DNA from: JABAAE01 sp036336715
GTDB lineage: Bacteria; Planctomycetota; Planctomycetia; Pirellulales; Pirellulaceae
NCBI GenBank assembly: GCA_036336715.1
Contig: JAYZFP010000081.1
Span: 1 to 34,015, forward strand
Length of the DNA stretch: 34,015 nucleotides
Reading direction: 5' to 3'
Of this stretch, positions 6,893 through 14,383 are shown in pieces. Numbering within the stretch: position 1 is the stretch's first letter; every line of letters begins with the position of its first letter. The notes below the pieces were generated by a model, which made no database searches, was not told the origin of the DNA, and saw nothing but the letters and a program-made list of their open reading frames with translations. The position numbers were made by a program, and so were the translations under genes.

Positions 6893-8865
6893 TCGTCAAC
6901 CGTTTTTACGATGCTGTAGTAGGCACCCAGTTCGCCCTTTGGCGTTTGAAAGAAGGGGGCCAGTTTGTGGGAACCTTTTTCCAGCCGGACCTCGAAAGTT
7001 ACTGAAACATCGGTGGCCGAAACAGGAAGTTCCTGAAGATCCTTGCCGTTAATTCTCAGGGTTGCCCGGTCTGTCTGTACGGCAACCCCGTCCGCGGTGC
7101 GAAACGCCCTGGAAGAACCGGGGACGTTGCTGCCCGCGGGCAGCCCGCTGGTGATGGGTGTTCCTGATTCTTCGGGCCACCGAAGTGCCGTTATCCTGTA
7201 GTTTGCGCTCTTTAGCACCCGAATGGCCCAGTGTCCTTCGTGTTTTTTCTTTTTGATCGGGCGATTGGCATCCTTTTCACGGGAACGCTGTTTTGCCGGG
7301 AGGTATCCGGCTGCCCGACGGATGTGTCCCTGGTTCCAGGGTGGCAAGCCGGTCTGGATCCAGTCGTGTCCGGTCAGCGTGACCCTCGGGGCTGCGGGGT
7401 GCCCTATATAGATTTCCGTGGTTTGCTGGAACGTCGGTTCCAGTTCCGCCCACCATTGTTCATAAAAGTTCCGCATCTTTTCGACCTGCCCGGGGTTCTG
7501 GTCCGCTACATTTTTCTTCTGCCCGGGATCGGCCTTGATGTCATAAAGCTGGGTTCCATTGACCAGCCGCCAACGCTGGGACATTACGGACGATTTTCGC
7601 CACTTGATCGGGTCACGAACCCGTTGTGAATCGGTCACCAGGAATCGATCCGGCCATTGGGTTTCCCCGGAATTGTCGAGCAGGGCTCTAAAAGAAAGTC
7701 CATCAAACCGTACCTTGTCCGGCATGGGGATTCCGCAGAGGTCCAAAAGCGAAGGGACCACGTCAACAGCATGCGTCAGTGTGGTGATCGAGCGTTTCTT
7801 TTCGAGATTGCCCTTGGGCCAGTGAATCACGAAGGGAACCCGGTGTCCCCCGTCGTACTCACTTCCCTTCTTGCCCCGCATTCCGGCGTTGAAAACACGG
7901 TCGCCGGTAGCGGTTCCATTGTCCGTTGTGAAAATGAAAATCGTATTGCGTTCAATTCCGAGCTTTCGAAGGAGGGTACGTGTTTTCCCAACGTTATCAT
8001 CGATGTTGCTGATCATGCCAAAAAAGGACGCGATGTTGGGGGCCTGATCCGGGTAGAGTTCCAGGTATTTTTGTGGACAGTGAAGCGGTCCGTGGGGAGC
8101 GTTGGTAGCTATGTAGGCCAAAAAGGGTTTTTTTTCGGCTGCACATCTGTTCATGAATTTGCCGGCCTGGTCAAAGAAGACGTCTGTGCAAAAACCCTTT
8201 GCTTTTTCAATTTTTCCGTTATGAAAATAGGCGCCGTCGAAATAGGCGTTGTCCCAGACATCCGGGGTTTGGCCCACACCCCCTCCACCATGTCGATAAA
8301 CCTCCGTGAATCCCCGGTCCTCCGGGCGGTAGGGATAGTTGTCACCGAGGTGCCATTTGCCGAACATTCCGGTCTGGTACCCGGCCTCTTTAAAAAATTG
8401 GCCGAGTGTGACCTCGTTGGCACGCAACATGGATCTTCCATTGACGGTATGCCAGACGCCGGTGCGGTTTGTCCAATGCCCGGTCAGCAGGGCGCTGCGG
8501 GTTGGGGAGCAGGTGGGAGCGACGTGGTAGTCCGTAAAGGATGTGGATTCACCACAGAGCGTATCGATGTTTGGGGTCTTGATGACCGGGTTGCCGTGGC
8601 AGCCTACGTCCCCGTAACCCTGGTCATCTGTAAGGACAATGACCACATTGGGTCGCTCGACGAATGAAGCGGCTGTCAATGGCGCAAATTGGGCAAGACC
8701 CCCGAAAAAGAGAGCCAGCAGAAACAGGAAATTTCCCGGGGAAGCGGAAGCCGGCTTGCCAGCCAGGCAACTCGATACAGGGTAGGGGGCCAGGAAACCG
8801 GTGGGGCTCAAGCGGCCAATCGCCTGGGGTGGTCCAAAGGGGGGTTCGGAAAATGCTCGGGTCAT
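6889..8865 (-). CDS. Secreted sulfatase (arylsulfatase family)
   Basis: This 658-residue type I sulfatase hydrolyses sulfate esters, probably on sulfated polysaccharides. The calcium-binding V-L-T-D-D-Q-G-Y-G-D segment is near residues 77-86. The modification motif C-S-P-T-R is at residues 119-123; its cysteine is converted to formylglycine by a maturation enzyme not in this window. G-K-W-H-L-G and the second metal-site stretch T-T-D-N-G-T follow. A hydrophobic segment at residues 45-66 ending in T-A-A-S looks like a signal peptide, but it lies behind about 44 unusual residues. The ATG at 8865 is the only ATG in frame there and has no obvious ribosome-binding site, so the N-terminus is uncertain. 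About 180 residues beyond the catalytic core probably form a beta-sandwich. No partner carbohydrate enzymes are adjacent, and the substrate is unknown. Confidence 0.93.
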   Translation of the reverse strand: MTRAFSEPPFGPPQAIGRLSPTGFLAPYPVSSCLAGKPASASPGNFLFLLALFFGGLAQFAPLTAASFVERPNVVIVLTDDQGYGDVGCHGNPVIKTPNIDTLCGESTSFTDYHVAPTCSPTRSALLTGHWTNRTGVWHTVNGRSMLRANEVTLGQFFKEAGYQTGMFGKWHLGDNYPYRPEDRGFTEVYRHGGGGVGQTPDVWDNAYFDGAYFHNGKIEKAKGFCTDVFFDQAGKFMNRCAAEKKPFLAYIATNAPHGPLHCPQKYLELYPDQAPNIASFFGMISNIDDNVGKTRTLLRKLGIERNTIFIFTTDNGTATGDRVFNAGMRGKKGSEYDGGHRVPFVIHWPKGNLEKKRSITTLTHAVDVVPSLLDLCGIPMPDKVRFDGLSFRALLDNSGETQWPDRFLVTDSQRVRDPIKWRKSSVMSQRWRLVNGTQLYDIKADPGQKKNVADQNPGQVEKMRNFYEQWWAELEPTFQQTTEIYIGHPAAPRVTLTGHDWIQTGLPPWNQGHIRRAAGYLPAKQRSREKDANRPIKKKKHEGHWAIRVLKSANYRITALRWPEESGTPITSGLPAGSNVPGSSRAFRTADGVAVQTDRATLRINGKDLQELPVSATDVSVTFEVRLEKGSHKLAPFFQTPKGELGAYYSIVKTVDD

Positions 8866-8942
8866 CGAAAGGTCGCTGCCGGGGGTGTTGATCGTTCAGG
8901 AATCTCCCAGATTGTAATCGGCTGCAAGGGCTTTTTCGAGTT

Positions 8943-8969
8943 GTCGTCAACTGAAAACCGGCTGACGAC
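8943..8969. repeat. Inverted repeat in the sulfatase-desulfurase spacer
   Basis: GTCGTCA at 8943-8949 is mirrored by TGACGAC at 8963-8969 with 13 bases between, in the 238-bp spacer between two divergent genes. The same GACGACCG sequence as at 8964-8971 recurs at 9025-9032, next to a GGTCG-A-CGACC dyad at 9021-9031. These could be operator half-sites, but they are short. Confidence 0.35.
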
Positions 8970-9053
8970 CGGCCAGGTGGTCTGGTTGGAGCTGCTATTG
9001 GCCGAAGTCTGGATTTTCGAGGTCGACGACCGTTGCAGGAAATGCCACTCGTA

Positions 9054-9080
9054 TTGAACGATTGAAAAGTCCGCTATAAC
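9054..9080 (+). promoter_or_regulatory. Possible promoter of the cysteine desulfurase gene
   Basis: TTGAAC at 9054-9059 and TATAAC at 9075-9080 each resemble sigma-70 hexamers, and the second lies about 24 bases before the ATG at 9104. The 15-base spacer is shorter than the usual 16-18, so this is a weak call. Confidence 0.25.
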
Positions 9081-9103
9081 CTGATTCCTTTTGAGCCCTC
9101 TGG

Positions 9104-10273
9104 ATGCGGGTTGTTCCGCGTTGGTACTCCGTGACTCCCATTTACCTCGATTACAATGCAACGACCCCGGTTGACCCGACCGTTGCCGATACAATTGTTC
9201 CTCTCCTGCGCGAGCATTACGGCAATCCGTCCAGTTCGCACGCCCTGGGAAAAGTGTGCCGTGAAGCGGTTGATAAAGCGCGCCAGCAGGTTGCTTCCCT
9301 GGTTGGTGCCAGCCCGGACGAGATTTTTTTTACCGCGGGTGGAACAGAATCAAACAATCTCGTGATCCAGGGGACCTTCCTCAAGGAGGGGAACCGGACT
9401 GCCGGTATGGTTACCTCCTGTTTTGAACATCCGGCTGTCAGGAACCCGGCCCTGTTTCACCGTGAGAACGGTGGAGAGGTTTCGTTTGTCAAAACGGATT
9501 CGTCGGGGGTGATTGATCTCGATGAGCTGAAGCAGGTGTTGAACGACCGGACCCGACTGGTTTCGGTGATGCATGCCAATAACGAAATCGGGACGCTTCA
9601 GCCGATTCGTGAATTGAGCGAAATCTGTTCCCTGCGGGGAATTCCTCTGCACACCGATGCGGCCCAGAGTGTCGGTAAGGTTCCCGTCCGGGTGGATGAC
9701 CTGGGCGTTGATTTCCTGACAATTGCCGGGCATAAACTGTATGCGCCCAAAGGGGTGGGTGCCCTTTACATTCGTCGAGGGCAAACGCTTCTTCCTTCAA
9801 TCCAGGGAGCCAACCATGAAAACGGTGTCCGGCCGGGGACGGAAAACGTTCCCTACATCGCCGGTTTGGGCGCGGCCGCCCAGTTGGTCATGGAACAGGG
9901 AAAAGAAAAAGAAAAGCAACTACAGAATTTGCGGGATCGACTGGAGAGACACCTGGCAGAGCAGATTGGGAACGGAATCAGCTTTAACGGTTGTTTGGCT
10001 GAGCGGCTTCCCAATACCTCCAGTGTCAATTTTCCTGGAGTCGAGGCGACCCAACTATTGGCCGAAATCCCTGGTCTTTGTGTTTCCACCGGTGCTGCCT
10101 GTCACTCGGATTCGATACGTCTTTCCGATACGCTGAAGGCAATCGGGATTGATGAGCAGACCGGGGCCGGAACTGTTCGGATCTCCTGCGGACGCTTCAC
10201 AACCGAAGAAGAAGTTGATCGGGCAGGCAATCTGCTGGTGGAGGCATGGGGAGCCTGCAGGCAAGTGAAATGA
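9104..10273 (+). CDS. Class V aminotransferase: cysteine desulfurase / selenocysteine lyase-like
   Basis: This 389-residue PLP enzyme has the NifS/IscS fold. Visible features are Y-L-D-Y-N-A-T-T-P, G-N-P-S-S, the G-G-T-E-S-N-N-L loop, the cofactor-stacking histidine of E-H-P (about 109), D-A-A-Q-S, the Schiff-base lysine in G-H-K-L-Y (Lys211), R-P-G-T-E-N, and the catalytic cysteine in G-A-A-C-H-S-D (Cys333). The G-A-A-C-H-S-D loop and general wording are closer to what I recall of eukaryotic-type selenocysteine lyase than to IscS, which has S-A-C-T-S. It could therefore supply sulfur for clusters or thiolation, or recycle selenium. No iscU, sufBCD or regulator genes flank it. A RecA-like ATPase gene follows after 19 bases. 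An alternative GTG start at 9131 would trim nine residues. Confidence 0.9.
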   Translation: MRVVPRWYSVTPIYLDYNATTPVDPTVADTIVPLLREHYGNPSSSHALGKVCREAVDKARQQVASLVGASPDEIFFTAGGTESNNLVIQGTFLKEGNRTAGMVTSCFEHPAVRNPALFHRENGGEVSFVKTDSSGVIDLDELKQVLNDRTRLVSVMHANNEIGTLQPIRELSEICSLRGIPLHTDAAQSVGKVPVRVDDLGVDFLTIAGHKLYAPKGVGALYIRRGQTLLPSIQGANHENGVRPGTENVPYIAGLGAAAQLVMEQGKEKEKQLQNLRDRLERHLAEQIGNGISFNGCLAERLPNTSSVNFPGVEATQLLAEIPGLCVSTGAACHSDSIRLSDTLKAIGIDEQTGAGTVRISCGRFTTEEEVDRAGNLLVEAWGACRQVK

Positions 10274-10292
10274 ATTTGAGAAAGTAGTTTTG

Positions 10293-11174
10293 ATGAACAA
10301 GGTCGATGGTCGGGTAACGACCGGAATCAAGGAACTGGATGAGCGACTGGGCGGTGGCCTGTTACCGGGCACGCTGACTGTGGTTCTTGGAGCGACGGGG
10401 ATCGGAAAGACCCAGTTGGGTACTCATTTTTGTCAGAACGATCCGGAAGATCCGGGGATCCTGTTTGACATGTCGGCCCGCGGCGACGGGCAGAATCACT
10501 TTGGCTATTGCGAAAGGATGTTTCAGAAAAAACTGACACCGGTTGACAGTAATCACCATTTCGCAGTGGACCAGGTCGTCGACACTTCTGTCGAGATCGG
10601 TGATTACCTTCATGTTTTCGAGATGACCGGGCAAAGGGTCACCAAGAAGGACATGGAAATGGAGCAGTGGCGGGACTGGCAGGCGGAATTGAATCGCAAG
10701 CTGCACACGTCGATCGGCTACCTCTATTCGAACATGGTCCGGGGGAGAAAAAAAATTGTTGTCGATGGCATCGAGCCGGCGGATGTCTCGGCGGAATCGA
10801 TCCAGCTCAACCTGTTTGAATATGTTTACCACCAGATCATTCGCAAGGAACCGGAATGGGTGGCGAGGGATCTTTTTCGCCAGGATTTCCGTTCGGTGGC
10901 CGAACGGGTCCGGGACCTGCGCTACGATCCCGCGAAAATCGCCTGCATGGTCCTCTGGACTTCCAAGGAAATGATGCTCGATGATCTGATCTCGAGGGAG
11001 ATAGAAGAAGGAGATGTGATCTCAAATGCCAATACGTTGATACTGATGGGAAAGACAAAGGAGGGAAAACGAATGGGAAGAGCCCTCCTGATTGCCAAAC
11101 ACAGGGGCAGCTACTGCAGCGAAGAGATTATTCCCTATGAAATTACCGGGCAGGGAATTCGGCTGCTGGATTGA
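10293..11174 (+). CDS. RecA/KaiC-like P-loop ATPase
   Basis: The 293-residue protein starts with T-G-I-K-E-L-D-E-R-L-G-G-G-L, the entry motif of KaiC/RadA-type ATPases. The Walker A G-A-T-G-I-G-K-T follows at residues 33-40, and a Walker B-like strand I-V-V-D-G is near 154-158. The family includes circadian KaiC, RadA and many uncharacterised single-domain members. This one has a single ATPase domain and no DNA-binding or zinc domain that I recognise. The middle part, with M-E-M-E-Q-W-R-D-W-Q, is acidic and helical and not familiar. The C-terminus, E-E-I-I-P-Y-E-I, is beta-rich. I place the start at the ATG at 10293. It lies 19 bases after the cysteine desulfurase gene on the same strand and is probably co-transcribed, but I know of no functional link. 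Confidence 0.75.
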   Translation: MNKVDGRVTTGIKELDERLGGGLLPGTLTVVLGATGIGKTQLGTHFCQNDPEDPGILFDMSARGDGQNHFGYCERMFQKKLTPVDSNHHFAVDQVVDTSVEIGDYLHVFEMTGQRVTKKDMEMEQWRDWQAELNRKLHTSIGYLYSNMVRGRKKIVVDGIEPADVSAESIQLNLFEYVYHQIIRKEPEWVARDLFRQDFRSVAERVRDLRYDPAKIACMVLWTSKEMMLDDLISREIEEGDVISNANTLILMGKTKEGKRMGRALLIAKHRGSYCSEEIIPYEITGQGIRLLD

Positions 11175-11297
11175 GGATCCTGCCAGGTTCGGCTCGGTTC
11201 ATTGCCTGTCAGGAGATTTGGCCTTTCGGAAAGTCATGCGCTGCCGCAAGGGTCCGAGAAATCGGGTGGTGTCCGGTTGCTGCAAGAGCAGGTATTC

Positions 11298-12581
11298 TCA
11301 CTCCTCCGTTTGCGGCTCGGGGCCCCTTTGGAAACCCTGTTTTCCGTTGGCCAGAATCCAGAGGCCGGAAAAGGAAATCAGTCCGGCGAGCAGGGCAAGG
11401 TACCAGGGGAGGTCCCGGTTGTAGTCATAAAGGGACATGCCGACAACGGGCCCGACCACCATCGAAATGGAAAAAAGGACGGTGATGAAGCTCATGTAGC
11501 GTCCACGGTTGGCCTGCGTGCTCAATTCTGCAACGTAAACCGCAGCCAGGGGAAATGCCAGGATTTCCCCGATCGACCAGATCAGCACTGTCAGCACGCA
11601 GAACCAGAGTGTCGACCCAAAGGGAAGCAGGCCAAAGCCGATACAGATCAGAAGTGTCCCTGCAGCCACCGTTTTGAGTGTCGACTGGTTTTCCAGTTTA
11701 CGGATAATGATCATTTCAAAGGCGACAATCAATATCGGGTTGATTGCGTTGACCCAACCGATTTCAGATTCCGAAAAACCATAAACATCCTGCAGGTACT
11801 TGATAAAGCTGGAAAAAAGCTGCACGAATACCAGCAGGGGCATCAGGAAAAAGACACCAAAACGGAGCATTCTGCGATCGGTCCAGGGTGACTGCGATCC
11901 CGTTCCGGCAGCGGGTTGCAGATCCAGCCGATCTGAAGGGTGGTCTTCCTCTTCATCACCCTTTTTTGTGGGGTGCTGGGTGGGTGACTGCCCCCTCCAG
12001 CCAAATACAGTGCACAGCAGGACGGCAGAAACCAGACAGGTCAGGGCGTCCAGGATAAAGAGCCAGTTCCAGAGTTCATATTCGGCAAGAAAGCCGCCGA
12101 CGACAGGACCGATTGCCATCCCGAGGTTGATAGCCAATCTCAGCAGACCCATCGAACGTTTCTGGTTGTCAGGCTCACTGTACTGAAAGCAGGCCGCATG
12201 GAGACCTGGCCGCACGGCTTCGTTGAGGAACATCATTACGAACAGGGCTGCGGTTATCTGTGTGAGGCTTTTTGCGTAAAGCATCAGCAGGAAATGAAAA
12301 CTGACCAGTCCCAGGAATACAATTTGTGCCCGGATTGCCCCGAACCGGTCGGAAGCCCAGCCCCCCGCCAGGGCACCCAGGATTCCCCCGACTGCGCTGA
12401 ACGACATGATCGCGCCGGCCGTCTGGTTGGAAAACCCGAAAACGTCCGTGAGGTAGAGAACGAAGAACAGCAGAACCATGGTCCCCGAACGATTGATCAT
12501 CATGATCAGAGACAATAGCCAGATCTCACGAGGCAATCCGGCGTAGGCATCCCGATAGGTTTTGAAAAGCTGCGTTACCAA
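11298..12581 (-). CDS. Major facilitator superfamily transporter
   Basis: The 427-residue product has about twelve hydrophobic helices in two bundles of six, separated by a long hydrophilic loop near residues 195-230. The MFS motif A appears after the second helix as G-G-W-A-S-D-R-F-G. The family moves small molecules by proton-coupled uniport, symport or antiport across the inner membrane. The overall pattern resembles the peptide- and drug-efflux branches (YajR/MdtH-like), but the substrate cannot be deduced. The central loop is rich in acidic and proline residues and is not conserved in the family as I know it. The gene is convergent with the RecA-like ATPase gene and has its own upstream region of about 500 bp shared with the divergent hydrolase gene. 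Confidence 0.9.
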   Translation of the reverse strand: MVTQLFKTYRDAYAGLPREIWLLSLIMMINRSGTMVLLFFVLYLTDVFGFSNQTAGAIMSFSAVGGILGALAGGWASDRFGAIRAQIVFLGLVSFHFLLMLYAKSLTQITAALFVMMFLNEAVRPGLHAACFQYSEPDNQKRSMGLLRLAINLGMAIGPVVGGFLAEYELWNWLFILDALTCLVSAVLLCTVFGWRGQSPTQHPTKKGDEEEDHPSDRLDLQPAAGTGSQSPWTDRRMLRFGVFFLMPLLVFVQLFSSFIKYLQDVYGFSESEIGWVNAINPILIVAFEMIIIRKLENQSTLKTVAAGTLLICIGFGLLPFGSTLWFCVLTVLIWSIGEILAFPLAAVYVAELSTQANRGRYMSFITVLFSISMVVGPVVGMSLYDYNRDLPWYLALLAGLISFSGLWILANGKQGFQRGPEPQTEE

Positions 12582-13104
12582 TTTTTTGTGCCGAGTAAAA
12601 ATCTTCAGGCTGGAATCCCTGAAATGACCCGGACAGGGTCAGAAGGTTCGCACGGTTGATTCCAAAAGTATCCCGTCTGAACAGCATCGACTGACAGGCG
12701 GCCTCAGGTGGTCGGTACGTTCTGTGGTTCAGTATTGCGCGATCCTTTAACCAAGCATATCTGTGCCGGTCTGAAACAGAAAGGTAACCTTGGTCGGCAG
12801 CATGCGGCCCCGGGATCACCGTGCGATTTTGGATGGCTGCTGCGGACAGGATTTGAAAAAATCCCTCCGTTTCAACCGTGTGGACTGAGTCAAATGGTCC
12901 GGCGGCAATCGGTGGAACAGGATTTTGCCGGGATGGGTTGGAAACTGCCTTGAAAAGAAGAATACCCTGTGGTTGCTTTCAGGTAGCTCATCGCGATGAC
13001 CGGTAAACTAATCGTTACAATGAGGTCCTCAAATCAGGCTACACCGAAATTAACCGGAACGGCCGGTTGGCTCGGCAGTACGGGTGGCTACGGGGGTGAA
13101 AGAG
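12582..13104. other. Non-coding spacer between divergent MFS and hydrolase genes
   Basis: No gene is recognisable in this 523-bp region; the open frames there look random. It holds two adjacent small hairpins on the MFS side, TCAGG/CCTGA at 12605-12622 and TGACCC/GGGTCA at 12625-12641. On the hydrolase side is an AACCGG-N5-CCGGTT dyad at 13052-13068, about 37 bases before the hydrolase ATG. A TACAAT hexamer at 13016-13021 could be a -10 box, but no fitting -35 is seen. I recognise no riboswitch class. Confidence 0.5.
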
Positions 13105-14244
13105 ATGAACCAGGATTCAATTGACCATGCGAATATCTTCCGCCGAAGGTTTTTGAGTGGCCTCGGGAACATTCTGGCCGCACCGGTTTTTTCAACGTCC
13201 TTCGGGAGGCTTGCTGCTGACGAGCTTGACCTGAGTGCGGATTCGGTCATTCGAAAGCAGTCGGCATCCGCTCTGCTCTCCATGGTCTTCAAGGGGAATA
13301 CACCTCGTCAGCTGGCTGAATGGCAGACCCGGTTTCGCAATCAGCTGGTCAGGCAACTTGGAGACTTCTCTCCGCCGAAAACCTGGCGTGTGCACCTGGA
13401 AAAATCGGAGAACCTGAAGAAGTTTGAGCGGTCAGCACTCTTGCTGTCCGCCCCGGGGGTGCCGGTCTTGCCGGTGTTCGTACTGAAGCCCCATGCTCCC
13501 CTGCCAGGGCGACCAGGGATTTTGGCGCTGCATGGCCACGGTGATTTTGGCTACCAGACCGTGGCGGGTGTTTCCGGTGGACCCGAGCTTGCTGCGGCAA
13601 TTCAAAAGGCCAATTATGATTACGGTCGGCAGTTGGCTGAACGCGGTTACACTGTCGTCGCGCCAAACATGACGCCCTTTGGAAGGAGGCGGGGCAGGGA
13701 ATATTCGGATACAGATCCCTGCGCAGTGACCTTTGTCCGAATGCAGTTGCTGGGACAGCTTCTGATGGGAAACAACCTGCGTGACTGCCTTTGGGCCTTT
13801 GAATACCTGAGAGGGCTTCCGAATGTAAATTCGGAGCGTTTGGGGTGTGTCGGCCTGTCTTATGGTGGTCGGATGGCAATGCTGACAGCTGCCCTGGAAG
13901 AGAGGGTGCGCGTTTGTGTTGTATCGGGCGCTCTCAACCTGATGCAGGAACGGATTGAAAATCGTTATGCCTGCGGAGCGCAGGTGATTCCCGGTTTGCT
14001 GAAGTACGGTGATGTTCCGGAAATTCTCTCCCTGCTGGCTCCCCGAACGCTTTTGCTTGAGACTGGCACAGAGGACCGTTTGATTGATTCGGAGTGGGCC
14101 GGGAGAGGGATGCAGAGACTGCGGAAGGCTTACCGAGCGGCCGGTGCAGGCAAGCAGTTGTTAAGGGATGAGTTCAAAGGGGGGCATCGCTGGAATGGGA
14201 ACGTGGCTTATCCGCTTTTGAAACAGACGCTTTCGGATGCCTGA
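13105..14244 (+). CDS. Exported alpha/beta hydrolase (dienelactone hydrolase/acetyl esterase type)
   Basis: The 379-residue product has an N-terminal R-R-R-F-L-S-G motif followed by a hydrophobic stretch, which suggests twin-arginine export. It is an alpha/beta hydrolase. The L-H-G-H-G oxyanion strand, the nucleophile elbow G-L-S-Y-G-G (serine 252), an acid in T-G-T-E-D-R (about 324), and the histidine of G-G-H-R-W (about 361) complete a catalytic triad. Related planctomycete proteins are usually annotated as dienelactone hydrolase or acetyl-xylan esterase-like; an ester of a plant or algal polymer is a reasonable guess for the substrate. I prefer the ATG at 13105, preceded by GAAAGAG, over the in-frame GTG at 13084. 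The export call depends on the short motif and should be held loosely. Confidence 0.85.
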   Translation: MNQDSIDHANIFRRRFLSGLGNILAAPVFSTSFGRLAADELDLSADSVIRKQSASALLSMVFKGNTPRQLAEWQTRFRNQLVRQLGDFSPPKTWRVHLEKSENLKKFERSALLLSAPGVPVLPVFVLKPHAPLPGRPGILALHGHGDFGYQTVAGVSGGPELAAAIQKANYDYGRQLAERGYTVVAPNMTPFGRRRGREYSDTDPCAVTFVRMQLLGQLLMGNNLRDCLWAFEYLRGLPNVNSERLGCVGLSYGGRMAMLTAALEERVRVCVVSGALNLMQERIENRYACGAQVIPGLLKYGDVPEILSLLAPRTLLLETGTEDRLIDSEWAGRGMQRLRKAYRAAGAGKQLLRDEFKGGHRWNGNVAYPLLKQTLSDA

Positions 14245-14383
14245 ATGGGTCTGGTGGATGGATGCCGTGCCTTGATTGAGACAGAAAAGATGCGTTGTTG
14301 GAACTGTGTCGGATGAACCGGTTTTCCCTCGGAATGTTGGGGGCTGCCGGTTCCTCAAACGCTTGTTGATTTGGACTCCGAAA

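Noticed and set aside
7657..8667. 336-residue open frame on the plus strand opposite the sulfatase gene
   Set aside because: The opposite strand encodes a clear sulfatase with all catalytic motifs; the plus-strand product has no recognisable domain and is a shadow of that gene's base composition.
11202..11891. 229-residue open frame opposite the MFS gene
   Set aside because: Antisense to transmembrane helices of the transporter; the hydrophilic product is an artefact of the complementary codons.
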